Positions 31,332 through 31,530 of a stretch of DNA of 31,530 bases are shown here, piece after piece. The notes beneath the pieces were generated by a model. The model was not told the DNA's origin. It was given only the letters and a program-made list of their open reading frames with translations, and made no database searches. Each line of letters begins with the position of its first letter. Positions within the stretch are counted from its first letter, which is position 1. Source of the stretch: Candidatus Eiseniibacteriota bacterium (lineage in GTDB: Bacteria > Orphanbacterota > Orphanbacteria > Orphanbacterales > Orphanbacteraceae); NCBI GenBank assembly GCA_024276995.1, contig JAJRWB010000036.1:1-31530 (forward strand), read 5' to 3'. The position numbers were made by a program, and so were the translations under genes.

Positions 31332-31530
31332 TCATCATTCGCCCCCCCTTTCGCCGATTATCCGCAGAACCTCAGCGGATCTCAGAATTCCTGGAGGAAT
31401 ATTAGTCGGGTCCGAGCTTAGCCCAGATCCACGGGTAAGGGCGGCGAAAACATCGATTTGATCATAAAATATGAGAGAAAAAGCGCTCCCAGTCAGGTAG
31501 AAAGGAGTTAGCGACAACAACCGGTCTTCC
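31332..31530. other. Right-end segment of lower G+C without a recognisable gene
   Basis: About 50% G+C by my count against 60% or more elsewhere. A minus-strand open frame of 61 codons from a TTG at 31520 has no ribosome-binding site and no recognisable motif, so I do not call it. AATATTAG, TTTGATCATAAAATATGAG and GAATTC patches are unlike the codon-rich style of the window. It could be foreign DNA, an intergenic region, or sequence joined wrongly to a broken gene. Confidence 0.4.

Noticed and set aside
31012-31338. Minus-strand open frame starting MMKGG at 31338
   Set aside because: After the G run it is out of frame with the recognisable sorting-domain sequence and reads as a basic shadow into the PhnD gene. 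I list the fragment as a pseudogene instead.
1-31530. CRISPR arrays, insertion sequences, integrases, rRNA or tRNA genes, defence systems
   Set aside because: I found no spaced direct repeats, transposase motifs, integrase signatures or structural RNA genes on reading both strands.

Overview
This is a GC-rich bacterial chromosomal window (about 60-65% G+C by eye) with closely packed genes and no rRNA, tRNA, CRISPR array, phage or insertion sequence that I could recognise. The proteins look like a Gram-negative of the FCB type or a related candidate phylum such as Krumholzibacteriota, Eisenbacteria or Latescibacteria. Reasons: C-terminal FlgD-Ig/type-IX-like sorting domains (7855-9966 and a fragment at 31128-31331), outer-membrane beta-barrels with signal peptides, lipoproteins with carboxypeptidase-regulatory-like repeats, a periplasmic parvulin lipoprotein and several sulfatase-fold proteins. 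The phylum is inferred from gene style only.

Left part (1-7773). A marR regulator and a yceI gene (running off the left edge) overlap and diverge from gdh (Glu/Leu/Phe/Val dehydrogenase). A 26-bp AT-rich palindrome carrying a TATAAT sits between them. Next come a PEP/pyruvate-binding protein that lacks the phosphohistidine and TIM-barrel domains of PEP synthase, a convergent PTS EIIA-like gene that looks leaderless, a GT4 glycosyltransferase, and a lipoprotein with its own sigma70-like promoter.

Centre (7855-17978, all minus strand). Seven genes follow one another with gaps of at most about 32 bases or with overlaps: a CitD-CitE fusion, citF, a GT4 glycosyltransferase, asparagine synthetase B, a second GT4, a membrane-anchored SGNH hydrolase, and an FN3-like protein with a C-terminal sorting domain. 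A TTGCCT-N17-TAATCT promoter candidate precedes the first gene. This is a glycan/surface operon led by citrate lyase subunits, in which the carrier-protein part is fused to CitE and has Arg at the canonical prosthetic-group serine position. I consider it the most unusual part of the window.

Right part (18166-31530). Minus-strand pairs encode a parvulin lipoprotein with a zinc alcohol dehydrogenase, and a sulfatase-fold lipoprotein translationally coupled to a CDF zinc transporter. Then come an outer-membrane barrel, an Smr-domain protein, class II fructose-bisphosphate aldolase with a palindrome around its -10 box, an unrecognised 221-aa protein, oligoendopeptidase F, a second barrel, a second sulfatase-fold protein that seems to start at CTG, and an orphan PhnD-type binding protein. 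The right end holds a broken sorting-domain fragment followed by about 200 bases of clearly lower G+C.

Both sulfatase-fold proteins carry Thr where sulfatases carry the formylglycine Cys/Ser, so they are more likely phospho-transferases or hydrolases than sulfatases.
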